DNA of 64,000 nt, from contig CACZFL010000011.1 of assembly GCA_902780525.1 (NCBI GenBank), positions 1 to 64,000 on the forward strand, read 5' to 3'. The translations under genes and the position numbers were made by a program. This document shows positions 35,363-43,901 of the stretch, one piece after another. Each line of letters opens with the position of its first letter. Within the stretch, counting starts at the first letter, position 1. The notes under the pieces are model-generated. The model saw nothing but the letters and a program-made list of their open reading frames with translations. It ran no database searches and was not told where the DNA came from. Source of the DNA: an uncultured bacterium. Its GTDB lineage: Bacteria; Cyanobacteriota; Vampirovibrionia; Gastranaerophilales; Gastranaerophilaceae.

Positions 35363-35409
35363 CTCTCTGCCCCTCACCCCTTCTGCAGAAAGAGGGGTGA
35401 TTTTTATCC

Positions 35410-36225
35410 CTATACTGCCATTATAACAATGCCGTTTCTGTCTGCGTATTTAACGACTTCTTCTTTGTTGACGATAATTGTTTCCCCTGCCTCAACAGCT
35501 ATTAAATCTGCTTTGTACTTTTTCATTGTTTTTAGAGTACGAAGTCCTATTGTCGGAATATCAAATCTCTTATCCTGAGATGGTTTTGAAACTTTGATGA
35601 TACGGGAGTTTTTCTTTGCTATTTTACAGCCGCGTCTGATACATTTGTCTGTCCCCTCAATCGCTTCGACAGCCATAATCATTTTATCTTTTATGACTAC
35701 AGATTGTCCGATATCAAGCTTTCCTGTTTCTTTTGCAAGCCAGTATCCGTAATTTACATCTTCAATTTGTTCAGGAGTCGGCTGAATTTTCCCCAAAACC
35801 CCCGAAGGTATCATAAGATTTTTTATGAATAATGTCTGGTCTAATATTGTGACACCAATTGCTTCCAATTCTTCAATAAGCATAAGCATAACTTTGTCAT
35901 CATTAAGTCTTGCTGCTTTTTTGATGAAATCAATCGCTTTTGAATCAAACTTGGGACGTTTCAAAATAATTGTTTTACTTACTTTTCCCAGGAATGTTAA
36001 TTGTTTTATGCCTTCGTCTTTTAAAACCTTTTCAATCTTTAAGGCTTCACCCGGGCAAAAAGAATATACTTTAGAACAATATTTCTTTAATTGTTTATAA
36101 TTATCACTTGATAAAGATATAGCAACGACATCTAATCCGTTTTCTTTTGCGTACTGTGCCATTTTTACCGGTAACAGTCCGTCACCTGCAATTAAACCCT
36201 GTTTTTGTTCTAAAACAACAGACAT
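35410..36225 (-). CDS. lpxI: UDP-2,3-diacylglucosamine pyrophosphatase LpxI
   Basis: LpxI (formerly DUF1009) hydrolyses UDP-2,3-diacylglucosamine to lipid X, replacing LpxH in several lineages. The 271-residue protein has the family start QGLIAGDGLLPVKMAQYAKE, GIKQLTFLGKVSKTI, ARLNDDKVMLMLIEELE and the C-terminal VEAIEGTDKCIRRG and DIPTIGLRTL. Length fits. A GGGAGG site precedes the ATG. With lpxB next, two consecutive lipid A steps are encoded side by side. Confidence 0.93.
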   Translation of the reverse strand: MSVVLEQKQGLIAGDGLLPVKMAQYAKENGLDVVAISLSSDNYKQLKKYCSKVYSFCPGEALKIEKVLKDEGIKQLTFLGKVSKTIILKRPKFDSKAIDFIKKAARLNDDKVMLMLIEELEAIGVTILDQTLFIKNLMIPSGVLGKIQPTPEQIEDVNYGYWLAKETGKLDIGQSVVIKDKMIMAVEAIEGTDKCIRRGCKIAKKNSRIIKVSKPSQDKRFDIPTIGLRTLKTMKKYKADLIAVEAGETIIVNKEEVVKYADRNGIVIMAV

Positions 36226-36334
36226 TAGTTCCTCCCAATTCTTATTTCATAATACTATAAATATTGCATAAAATAAGTATTAATATTCTAATGTTAAGAT
36301 TTGTAACAATTTCATCAAAAACACTTATAAAAAT

Positions 36335-36361
36335 TAAAGTTTATAAAAAAAATGCCGATAA
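36335..36361 (+). promoter_or_regulatory. Sigma-28 (FliA-type) flagellar promoter
   Basis: TAAAGTTT (36335-36342), an 11-bp spacer and GCCGATAA (36354-36361) match the enterobacterial sigma-28 consensus TAAAGTTT-N11-GCCGATAA at every position. It lies about 62 bp before the ATG at 36424. It also shows that an in-frame ATG at 36352, inside the -10 box, is not the start. Confidence 0.85.
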
Positions 36362-36423
36362 CAATATTACAAAAGGGAAAACGGACTTGGAGCCGGGAAA
36401 TAAAAACAGGCAGGGACAGGAAA

Positions 36424-36777
36424 ATGGGTATCAATGTATCGACATCAATGGGATTTGAAAACAGGGACTTTCTGAATAGTACTGCAAAACGTATATTAAA
36501 GAAAAGCGGTATGAACGTGGAAAAAGCGGAAAGTATCCTTAAAAATTCGTACTACAACAGACCGGAATATGATGTTTACAGAACTTCTGCTCAAGTAACA
36601 ATTAACAATTCATTAAAAGAAACCTTAAAGTATCTCCAATCACACGCAAATGATAAACGTAAACGTTATATTCTCGGAGAATTATGGGATAAACTCGGTG
36701 AACAGCAAGAAGCGTATCAAGGTGAGCTTGTTGATTTCGAAGTAGATTATAACCTTAAAAATATTTTTGCGGCGTAA
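36424..36777 (+). CDS. Hypothetical protein behind a sigma-28 promoter
   Basis: This 117-residue product starts MGINVSTSMGFENRDFLNST at the ATG with GGGACAGG upstream, downstream of the expected transcript start. I do not recognise it. Mid-region SILKNSYYNRPEYDVYRTS and a helical IN...L...L stretch faintly resemble the orphan at 172-546 next to fliJ. The sequence is mostly helical, without signal peptide. FlgM, a usual sigma-28-dependent small protein, does not match by eye. Late-flagellar or chemotaxis-linked roles are likely from the promoter alone. Confidence 0.7.
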   Translation: MGINVSTSMGFENRDFLNSTAKRILKKSGMNVEKAESILKNSYYNRPEYDVYRTSAQVTINNSLKETLKYLQSHANDKRKRYILGELWDKLGEQQEAYQGELVDFEVDYNLKNIFAA

Positions 36778-36811
36778 TAAATTATATTCCTCCTCGTAAA
36801 ATACCTGAAGT

Positions 36812-36846
36812 GCGGCAGTTGTTCTTTGAACAGCTGCCGCCGTGTT
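36812..36846. terminator. Long GC-rich hairpin between convergent genes
   Basis: GCGGCAGTTGTTC (36812-36824) pairs with GAACAGCTGCCGC (36828-36840), with one G-T wobble and a TTT loop, followed by a T-rich stretch. It separates convergent genes. Confidence 0.75.
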
Positions 36847-36853
36847 TTGTTGG

Positions 36854-37300
36854 TTATACTCCGACTTTTACGATAACTTTTTTTACATTCTTGTTTTCAC
36901 GGATTTTTATAGCCGGTTTATGGGCATCGTGCGGAAAAAATACAAAGAATTCACCTTCGGATATTTTGCAGAATTCTTCTTTTATATTGCATTTTAAAAA
37001 CTCAATATCTTTTTCCTTATTGTATTCTTCTGTTGTTGAACAGTTTGAATAATTTGTTACACCGGATAGTTCTTCCCCTGTTACTATATATTGGATATCA
37101 ATGTAATCCCTGTGTCCTTCATAAGGTGCATCATCTTTTGTCAGATAACTTTGAAGATTTGCATATATACTATCAGAAATTTCATATCTGCCGTCAGGCA
37201 TATTTTTTAAGTCATTATTCTTAATCCATTCAAACCCTTCTCTGAGGTTTTCTGATATTTTATAATACGTTTCAGCGTTATTAATACTATCTTTAATCAT
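36854..37300 (-). CDS. YhcH/YjgK/YiaL family protein
   Basis: This 148-residue protein matches the YhcH/YiaL/EbgC cupin family: DGRYEISDSIYANLQSYLT, YEGHRDYIDIQYIVTGEE and FFPHDAHKP with metal-binding His. In E. coli the family includes proteins of sialic acid and galactoside use, and anomerase activity has been proposed. The presence of NeuB elsewhere in the window makes a sugar-acid role plausible, though the genes are 11 kb apart. An AAGGAG site precedes the ATG. Confidence 0.88.
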   Translation of the reverse strand: MIKDSINNAETYYKISENLREGFEWIKNNDLKNMPDGRYEISDSIYANLQSYLTKDDAPYEGHRDYIDIQYIVTGEELSGVTNYSNCSTTEEYNKEKDIEFLKCNIKEEFCKISEGEFFVFFPHDAHKPAIKIRENKNVKKVIVKVGV

Positions 37301-37391
37301 TTGTGTATCTCCTTTTTTACTATTATATCAAAAATCAACTTAATATTTCGTTACATTTGTAACAAAAAAAGCAATTCTCGAAACTGAATTA

Positions 37392-37422
37392 ACTTTATAT
37401 ACATGTAAGGTTACAAAAGGTT
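37392..37422 (+). promoter_or_regulatory. TATATAYATGTAAGGYTA element, copy 3
   Basis: ACTTTATATACATGTAAGG begins at 37392. Two AAGGTT copies start at 37407 and 37417, 10 bp apart. The coiled-coil gene starts 24 bp after the second repeat. Confidence 0.55.
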
Positions 37423-37446
37423 AGTTTACAGTTAGGTAGGTTCACT

Positions 37447-37962
37447 ATGTTTATGGCATTCTGGCAAGTCCAGAGTTTAACACGCGAAATAAACAGATTG
37501 GAAATGGCAGCGATGAAGATTCGCACCAGATTGAATCATTACCAGAAATACGCAGGTCGTCTGGGCGGTTCAACCTTGCTTCGGGCTCACGATGTTTCAG
37601 GATTATCTGCCGAACTTTCACCAAGAGCAAGAATGTTTGCTCAGTATTCTGACCAGGCAAGTTCAATGAGTGCAATGCAACAACTTCAGATGATGAAGGC
37701 AAGCGGAATGGTTCCGTGGTTAAATAATCAAGTAATGCAGGGACAGTATGAAATGAGTGCATTTGCTCAGTTTAAAGAGCAGTCATTAAAGGCTCTGAAA
37801 CAGCAAGAAATTGATGCAATGAATGAAATCGAAGCTGAAATACAGTTAGAATTAAACTCAATAGAAGGACAGTTAAAAACTAAACGTGCAATGTTAGAAT
37901 CCTGTCAGGGTCTATTGAAAGATCAGGTACAAAACTTTGTTCCTAAGTTCGGACTGAGTTAG
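37447..37962 (+). CDS. Coiled-coil hypothetical protein
   Basis: This unrecognised 171-residue protein has AGGTAGG 6 nt before the ATG. Two helical, heptad-patterned stretches (about 5-40 and 105-160, KALKQQEIDAMNEIEAEIQL) flank a middle rich in Ala, Met, Gln and Ser (RARMFAQYSDQASSMSAMQQ). There is no signal peptide or membrane segment. The alternation resembles structural or export-chaperone coiled coils. It shares an upstream element with the small gene at 16363. Possible flagellar or cytoskeletal roles are guesses. Confidence 0.7.
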   Translation: MFMAFWQVQSLTREINRLEMAAMKIRTRLNHYQKYAGRLGGSTLLRAHDVSGLSAELSPRARMFAQYSDQASSMSAMQQLQMMKASGMVPWLNNQVMQGQYEMSAFAQFKEQSLKALKQQEIDAMNEIEAEIQLELNSIEGQLKTKRAMLESCQGLLKDQVQNFVPKFGLS

Positions 37963-38035
37963 GAGCATAAAAAATAACTCTAAAAACTATTAGTGTGTAG
38001 AAAATGTGAAGTGTATACCTATTAACTTAAATTCC

Positions 38036-38063
38036 CCGCCTCTTCCCAAGAGGCTTTTTCTTT
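38036..38063 (+). terminator. Terminator of the coiled-coil gene
   Basis: GCCTCTT (38038-38044), CCC loop, AAGAGGC (38048-38054), then TTTTT. It lies 76 bp after the coiled-coil gene. Confidence 0.85.
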
Positions 38064-38104
38064 AGGAGGTAAATTTATGTCAGTTGGTTGAACAGACAAC
38101 CAAC
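38064..38104 (+). other. Minigene: strong ribosome site, 4 codons, stop, and hairpin
   Basis: AGGAGG (38064-38069) is followed 7 nt later by ATG TCA GTT GGT TGA (38077-38091). GTTGGTTG (38083-38090) pairs perfectly with CAACCAAC (38097-38104) around AACAGA, so the stop codon lies at the hairpin. This could be a regulatory minigene, part of a small RNA or chance. Confidence 0.35.
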
Positions 38105-38173
38105 TTGTTGTTATTTCAAATTATTGAAAAAATATTTATCATTTTGTCCACCCATATATTTTCCCTCCCCCTC

Positions 38174-38202
38174 TTGAAAATATATGAATAGTATGAGATA
38201 AT
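38174..38202 (+). promoter_or_regulatory. SNF2 gene promoter
   Basis: TTGAAA (38174-38179), a 17-bp spacer and GATAAT (38197-38202). A CCCTCCCCCTC tract lies just before the -35 box. Confidence 0.7.
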
Positions 38203-38333
38203 GCAAATAAGGTTGGGAGTTTTAGGTAAGGTTATTCTTTTAAATAATCTTAATACTGAAATACTTTCCCGTGGCAGAATGATTGCCATTTTATGTTTAC
38301 ACTTATAAAAAGCGAAAGAGTACCTCAGGTAAG

Positions 38334-41300
38334 ATGGGCGAATTTAAGTTTAATTATGATTTCTTAAAGCAGAATGCGACTTCGGGTAGTTGGAGACGCG
38401 GCTATGAATATTATCAAAAGGATATGATATTAGAAGCGTATCCTGAGAAGAATTTCTATAAAGGCAGAGTTAAAGGTAATTATCAGGATTTTTATGTAAC
38501 TGACCTGATTTTTAAGAAGAATAAAGTTGAAGCAAGATGCAATTGTCCGCTGAAAGAAGAGTGGTGTAAGCACTCTGTTGCAATTGCTCTGAAAGCAATA
38601 GAAGATGGTGCATATGATAATTATGCTTATGACAAATTCCAGATTGAACCCGATTTGTCGGATGTTGATACAGCGTTAAAAACTCCTCCTAGAGGAAGTT
38701 ATATATTCCACTTTAACCCCAAAAGACGTCAAAACTTTTTCTCTATTTTAGTAAGGGACAGAGGTACAAATAAAATTGTGCGTTCTCTCGAAGGTATTTT
38801 ACGCGCCTTGATAGAGATTCAAAAAGCAACCCCTGAGTTTGAACTAAATGAAGCTCAGAAAAAAGAGATTGCACTCTTTCAGGTCATGCTTAAAATTGCA
38901 AAACAGGATAAAAAAGCAGGCTGGTATGATATTCCGATTACAAAATTTGCGCCGGTATTTCCTTTAATGGCAGAGCTTGAAGAGGTTTTGGATGAAAAAA
39001 CAAAAGAAAGAATTCAGTTTACAGATAATGAATGGAAACTCAATCTTGATGTTTCTACTACAAATGTAAACGGCGGAACAAACATTGTTCTTGAACTCTT
39101 TTGGACACGTCCTGACAAAGATGAAACTTATCCGTTTGAGGAGATTAAGTACTTTTCACGCCAGATTAAGTGGGGAAGATATAAAAATATAATTTTCCCG
39201 ATTAATATTGCGATGAACGAACTTCCGCAAAGCATAATTAAATCAACGTTTACGGATTTGAAAGATGCTGACGGCGGTAAATTTGTGTATGAGGAACTTC
39301 CTCATCTTCAGGAAATTATGCCTGTAACAATAGCTGAGAATATCAGCGGTTTATTAATGGATCACAAACCGCCGCTCAATGTTGTTACACTTGGTATTGA
39401 CTATGACCAGTCTTTAAAAGCATCGTTAGAGTTTGATTATTCAGGTGTAAAAGTTCCTTATTCAAAGAGCAAAGACAAATCCCCTTATTTATCAGTAAAG
39501 AGTGATAAAGAAGATTTGGTTTACTGGATTAAGCGTGATTACGAGCATGAACAGATGGCATACAATATGCTTCTTGCTTGTAAATTTGTTCCGATGCAGA
39601 CAAACAACCTTGCGTTAGAAAAAGAAAATGCGATTGATTTTTACAATTACTACATCAAGCAGGCAGGCGAAGAATGGAAGTTTGAAGAACAGGACGATAT
39701 GAACTTCTTTAAGCTCATGCAGGAACCGTTTAAGATGTGTGCAAAGATTGACTTCTCGGAAGAATCCATAGACAGTATGGAAATTCAGTTATATGGTCAG
39801 GTCGGTGAAGAAGTAATAGACTTTGATGAAATCTACGAAACAATTCAGAGCGGTGAAAAATATGCTCGTGTAAGAAGCTTGGGTTTTGTTGAATATCCTG
39901 CTCAGAATATTTATGCAATAATGCGTTCATTCAACTCATTTGATGCGTACAGAAACAACGAAAATAAATTTTTGGTAAAAACATACCGTGTAGGTTTGAT
40001 TACAGAACTTCAGAACCAGGGATTTGAACTTGTTATGAGTGATAAATTCCAGAAATTCTGGGAGCAAATTTCTACCTTCTCAACAACATCAGAAGGTGTT
40101 GATATTCCAACAAGTGTTAATGCAAAATTCAGGGAGTATCAAACAAAAGGATTCCACTGGCTTTGGTTCTTATATCAATACGGTTTAAACGGTATATTGG
40201 CTGATGATATGGGGTTAGGTAAAACTCTGCAGGCATTGACGCTTTTACAAAAAGCAAAAGAAGTTGACGGACCTATGCCGACTTTGGTTATTGCACCGAC
40301 TACGGTTGTATTTAACTGGGAAAACGAAATTCAGAAATTTACACCTGACCTGACTTGTCTGAAAATACAGGGTGCAGACAGAAAAGGTTTGTTCAAAGAG
40401 ATTCCTAACTACGATATTATTATTACAAGTTATGCGCTTGTCCGCCGTGACATTGCAAAACTTAAAAAATTTAAGTTCAGATATGTAATCTTAGATGAAT
40501 CCCAGAACATTAAGAACGCAATTTCTCAAACGGCGCAATCGGTTAAGGAACTCCAGTCTGACCACAAGCTTGCACTTTCAGGTACTCCGATAGAAAACAA
40601 ACTTGAAGAACTTTGGTCGGTATTTGACTTCCTGATGCCGGGCTTCCTGTTTAACGTAGCTGAGTTTAACTACCGTTATGTAACACCGATTATGGAGCGT
40701 CAGGATAAGACTGTTGAAAAACGTTTGAAGCTTCAGATATTCCCGTTCATCTTACGTCGTATGAAACGAGATGTTGCGAAAGACTTGCCGGATAAAGTTG
40801 AAAATATGGCATATTGCGAACTTACTGATGAACAACGTGACTTCTATCTTGAAGTTCTCGACAGTACAAAAGAAGAACTCTTCAAGAGCATTGAGCAAAA
40901 CGGTCTTGAAAAGAGCAGAATGTCTATCTTCTCTGCTTTATTACGTATGCGTCAAATCTGTTGTCACCCGAGATTATACGACAAAGAGCATGTTAAAGGT
41001 GATATGAAATCGGGTAAATTTGAATACTTAAAGGGCATGATTCAGCAGATTATCGAAGAAAAACACAGAATACTTTTATTTAGTCAGTTTGTTGATATGC
41101 TTGATATTATTAAAGCATGGCTTCAGAGGGAGGGTATTCCGTTTGAATACCTGACAGGTAAAACAAAAGACAGACAGTCTGCTGTTGAAAACTTCAACAA
41201 CAATCCGAATATTCCGATATTCTTAATTAGTTTGAAAGCCGGCGGTACAGGTTTGAACTTAACCGGTGCGGATTATGTAATCCACTATGACCCATGGTGG

Positions 41301-41522
41301 AACCCTGCGGTTGAAGATCAGGCAACTGACCGAGCTTACCGTATCGGACAGACAAAGAAAGTATTTGTTTACAGGCTTATTACCAAAAATACTGTTGAAG
41401 AAAAAATCCAGAAAATCAAAGGGCGCAAACGTGACCTTGTTGACAGCGTAGTTTCTATCGATAGAAATATTACAAAATCACTCACGATGGAAGATATTAA
41501 AGATATTTTCTCGGTTGATTAA
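38334..41522 (+). CDS. SWIM zinc finger and SNF2-family helicase
   Basis: This large 1062-residue protein has an N-terminal SWIM zinc finger (about residues 68-82, RCNCPLKEEWCKH), a long bacterial SNF2-associated middle and a C-terminal SNF2 ATPase. Motifs are ADDMGLGKTLQAL (about 624), DESQ at 721 in place of DEAH, SGTPIENKLEELWSVFDFLM, and LKAGGTGLNLTGADYVIHYD with QATDRAYRIGQ. Such proteins are thought to remodel DNA-protein complexes or RNA polymerase, and their role is poorly known. The ATG at 38334 is preferred over a TTG 51 bp upstream. A terminator follows. Confidence 0.92.
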   Translation: MGEFKFNYDFLKQNATSGSWRRGYEYYQKDMILEAYPEKNFYKGRVKGNYQDFYVTDLIFKKNKVEARCNCPLKEEWCKHSVAIALKAIEDGAYDNYAYDKFQIEPDLSDVDTALKTPPRGSYIFHFNPKRRQNFFSILVRDRGTNKIVRSLEGILRALIEIQKATPEFELNEAQKKEIALFQVMLKIAKQDKKAGWYDIPITKFAPVFPLMAELEEVLDEKTKERIQFTDNEWKLNLDVSTTNVNGGTNIVLELFWTRPDKDETYPFEEIKYFSRQIKWGRYKNIIFPINIAMNELPQSIIKSTFTDLKDADGGKFVYEELPHLQEIMPVTIAENISGLLMDHKPPLNVVTLGIDYDQSLKASLEFDYSGVKVPYSKSKDKSPYLSVKSDKEDLVYWIKRDYEHEQMAYNMLLACKFVPMQTNNLALEKENAIDFYNYYIKQAGEEWKFEEQDDMNFFKLMQEPFKMCAKIDFSEESIDSMEIQLYGQVGEEVIDFDEIYETIQSGEKYARVRSLGFVEYPAQNIYAIMRSFNSFDAYRNNENKFLVKTYRVGLITELQNQGFELVMSDKFQKFWEQISTFSTTSEGVDIPTSVNAKFREYQTKGFHWLWFLYQYGLNGILADDMGLGKTLQALTLLQKAKEVDGPMPTLVIAPTTVVFNWENEIQKFTPDLTCLKIQGADRKGLFKEIPNYDIIITSYALVRRDIAKLKKFKFRYVILDESQNIKNAISQTAQSVKELQSDHKLALSGTPIENKLEELWSVFDFLMPGFLFNVAEFNYRYVTPIMERQDKTVEKRLKLQIFPFILRRMKRDVAKDLPDKVENMAYCELTDEQRDFYLEVLDSTKEELFKSIEQNGLEKSRMSIFSALLRMRQICCHPRLYDKEHVKGDMKSGKFEYLKGMIQQIIEEKHRILLFSQFVDMLDIIKAWLQREGIPFEYLTGKTKDRQSAVENFNNNPNIPIFLISLKAGGTGLNLTGADYVIHYDPWWNPAVEDQATDRAYRIGQTKKVFVYRLITKNTVEEKIQKIKGRKRDLVDSVVSIDRNITKSLTMEDIKDIFSVD

Positions 41523-41541
41523 GACAGACTCTTTTAATAAT

Positions 41542-41582
41542 AAGCAGAAGTTGACAAGAGTTGTTTTCTTCTGCTTTTTATT
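41542..41582 (+). terminator. SNF2 gene terminator
   Basis: AAGCAGAAG (41542-41550) pairs with CTTCTGCTT (41568-41576), followed by T residues. Confidence 0.8.
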
Positions 41583-41609
41583 ATGCAAATGTTTATCTGA
41601 AAAATTCCC

Positions 41610-41638
41610 TATACATTTACCCTCCTTTGTACTATAAT
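41610..41638 (+). promoter_or_regulatory. murC operon promoter
   Basis: TATACA (41610-41615), a 17-bp spacer and a perfect TATAAT (41633-41638), about 30 bp before the murC ATG. Confidence 0.6.
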
Positions 41639-41667
41639 TGAGTTATTAGACTTGGAGAGAAGAAAAG

Positions 41668-43008
41668 ATGGGTGTATATCATTTTATTGCAATAGGCGGA
41701 ATAGGAATGAGCGGTCTGGCTAAATATTTGCTTGAAGACGGTCATACTGTCAGCGGTTCCGATATTGCAGATTCAAAATATATAAATGCATTAAGAGATT
41801 TGGGTGCAAGAGTGACCATAGGTCACAGTGCTGATAATGTTCCCGATAATGCAATTGTTGTTGTAAGTACGGCAATAAGGGAAAACAACCCTGAACTTGT
41901 GCGGGCTAAAGAATTGGGATTAAAAATTTACCACCGCTCGGATATGCTGAATGAAATATCTGAATCAGCTCAGGGTGAAGGTAAATGTTTTATAGGCTTT
42001 TCAGGAACTCATGGAAAAACGACTACAAGCGGTTTGTGTTCCTATGTTCTTGATAAAGCAGGTTTAGAACCTTCTTTCGTTGACGGAGGTATTGTTCCCG
42101 AACTTCATACAAATGCTCAGCATAAGTGTGGTAAATATTTTGTTGCGGAGCTTGATGAAAGTGACGGAACGATAGTTAAATATAATCCTGATATTTTGGT
42201 TATCAATAATTTGGAAGAAGATCATTTAGATTTTTATAAAAACGGTATGGCTGATATTATCAAAACTTTTGACACAGCTGTTTCACGTTCTAAAAAAGTC
42301 TTGGTAAACAATGATAATCCTGGTGTTAATCTTTTGAACGGTCATTTTATAACGTATGGCTTGAATAGTGCTGATTATACTGCTAATAATATTCAGTACA
42401 CAAAAGAGGGAACATCTTTTGATATTTATAAAAAAGGAGAACTTTTAACTTCTGTAAGGATTCAGCTTTCAGGTGTTCATAATGTTTATAATACACTTGC
42501 TGTTATTTCTGCCTTGTCTGAGTCAGGCGCTGATATAAATCTTGTAAAGGATTATTTTTACGGTTTCACAGGAATGGGAAGAAGATTTCAGAAGGTTTGT
42601 GAATTAAACGGTATCCAGGTTTATGATGATTATGCTCATCATCCGACAGAAATTAAAGCAACTTTAAATTCTGCTGCGTTAAAGTTTGGTAAAGAACATA
42701 TTGTTGCAGTCTTTCAGCCTCACAGATATACAAGGCTTAAGGCACTTTGGAATGAGTTTAAAAACTCTTTTGAAGAGGCAGGAAGAGTAATAGTAACAGA
42801 TGTTTATTCGGCTTCCGAGGATGTAATTGTAGGGATTACCGGAGAAAAGTTTGCATCTGAACTCGGTGCTGAATACTTGTCGGGCAGTATGAAGGATGTC
42901 GCGCAAATGCTGCTTCCTACACTTAAAAAAGGTGATATTGTAATAGGCCTTGGAGCAGGTACAATTACTGCACTTGGCAAAGAGCTTGAACATTTGGAAC
43001 TGGTATGA
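41668..43008 (+). CDS. murC: UDP-N-acetylmuramate-L-alanine ligase
   Basis: MurC adds the first amino acid, L-Ala, to UDP-MurNAc. The 446-residue protein has the start HFIAIGGIGMSGLAKYLLED, the ATP-binding FSGTHGKTTTSGLCS, and the Mur ligase segments NNLEEDHLDFY and DDYAHHPTEIKATL. Length matches the family. It has a TTGGAGAG site and its own promoter, and heads a tight cluster murC-murB-ddl-ftsQ-hemW. murB overlaps its stop by 4 bp. Confidence 0.96.
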   Translation: MGVYHFIAIGGIGMSGLAKYLLEDGHTVSGSDIADSKYINALRDLGARVTIGHSADNVPDNAIVVVSTAIRENNPELVRAKELGLKIYHRSDMLNEISESAQGEGKCFIGFSGTHGKTTTSGLCSYVLDKAGLEPSFVDGGIVPELHTNAQHKCGKYFVAELDESDGTIVKYNPDILVINNLEEDHLDFYKNGMADIIKTFDTAVSRSKKVLVNNDNPGVNLLNGHFITYGLNSADYTANNIQYTKEGTSFDIYKKGELLTSVRIQLSGVHNVYNTLAVISALSESGADINLVKDYFYGFTGMGRRFQKVCELNGIQVYDDYAHHPTEIKATLNSAALKFGKEHIVAVFQPHRYTRLKALWNEFKNSFEEAGRVIVTDVYSASEDVIVGITGEKFASELGAEYLSGSMKDVAQMLLPTLKKGDIVIGLGAGTITALGKELEHLELV

Positions 43009-43901
43009 TAGTAAAAGAAAATTTTGAGATAAAAAATTTAACAACATATAAAATCGGGGGAAATGTAAAAACGGCATATTTCCCTGAAACTCAATCAGAA
43101 TTTTCAGAACTGTTGAGAGAGCATCCTGACGCAATTGTTTTGGGGAGTTGTTCTAATATTTTATTTTCTTCAAACGGTTATGACGGAGAAGTTATTCTTA
43201 CAACAGAGCTTAAACAGTTTGAACTCAGAGGAACGCACGTTTTTGCAGCAGCAGGTGTGAAAGGACCGTTGCTTTCACAAAAAACAGCAGAAGCAGGTTT
43301 AAGCGGATTTGAGTTTATGATAGGTTTCCCGGGTTCAATCGGCGGTGATGTTTGTATGAATGCAGGAGCACACGGTCAGAATATATCAGATAATCTTGTT
43401 CGGGCTTGTCTGTTTGATAAAGAAGCCGGTGAGGTTGTTTATAAGATAAAAGACGAGATGGGGTTTTCATATAGAAACTCTCTTCTCAAAGCAGGAAGGT
43501 ACGTTCTGCTTCACGCAGAATTTGAGTTGAAAAAAGGTACGCCTGAAGAGATAAAGGCTTTGATAGAGAGAAATCTTGAATTTAGAAAAACTGTACAGCC
43601 ATCACTTGCACATCCTAATGCAGGCAGTGTTTTCAAAAACCCTGAAAACGATTCCGCAGGTCGTTTGCTTGATAAAGCAGGTGTAAAATCTTTTGATTTG
43701 CCTCGGGCAAAAGTCTGGGAAAATCATGCAAACTTTATTGTAAATAAAGGTGATGCTACATCAGAGGATATTTTAACTTTGATGGTAATGATGTATAATG
43801 CAGTAAAAAAACAGTACACTATTGAGTTAAAACCCGAGATAATATTCTTGGGTGATAAAACGGAAAAAGAGGAAGAATTATGGAATATATTGTCCCATTA
43901 G
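43005..43901 (+). CDS. murB: UDP-N-acetylenolpyruvoylglucosamine reductase
   Basis: MurB is the FAD enzyme that reduces enolpyruvyl-UDP-GlcNAc to UDP-MurNAc. The 298-residue protein has NLTTYKIGGNVKTAYFPE, LGSCSNILFSSNGYDG, GFPGSIGGDVCMNAGAHGQ, YRNSLLKAG and the C-terminal HPNAGSVFKNPE. Length fits the short (type II) MurB. It overlaps murC by 4 bp and ddl by 22 bp, so translation is coupled. Confidence 0.95.
   Translation: MIVKENFEIKNLTTYKIGGNVKTAYFPETQSEFSELLREHPDAIVLGSCSNILFSSNGYDGEVILTTELKQFELRGTHVFAAAGVKGPLLSQKTAEAGLSGFEFMIGFPGSIGGDVCMNAGAHGQNISDNLVRACLFDKEAGEVVYKIKDEMGFSYRNSLLKAGRYVLLHAEFELKKGTPEEIKALIERNLEFRKTVQPSLAHPNAGSVFKNPENDSAGRLLDKAGVKSFDLPRAKVWENHANFIVNKGDATSEDILTLMVMMYNAVKKQYTIELKPEIIFLGDKTEKEEELWNILSH

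Larger units (their letters stand above)
37963..38333. other. Gap of 371 bp between coiled-coil gene and SNF2 gene
   Basis: Contents in order: about 70 bp of AT-rich spacer; a terminator at 38036-38063; a minigene-like AGGAGG-ATG-4 codons-stop at 38064-38091 with a hairpin over its end; AT-rich spacer; then the SNF2 promoter at 38174-38202 and a 5' leader containing AAGGTT at 38209 and 38228. No longer reading frame is convincing. Confidence 0.6.

Noticed and set aside
35376..35401. CACCCC...GGGGTG inverted repeat between lpxI and lpxB
   Set aside because: The stem is only about 6 bp with no T run. It may slightly affect lpxB translation but is not a convincing terminator or operator.
36352..36423. 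An in-frame ATG at 36352 that would give a longer protein
   Set aside because: It lies inside the -10 box of the sigma-28 promoter, so it is not in the transcript. The ATG at 36424 has its own ribosome site.
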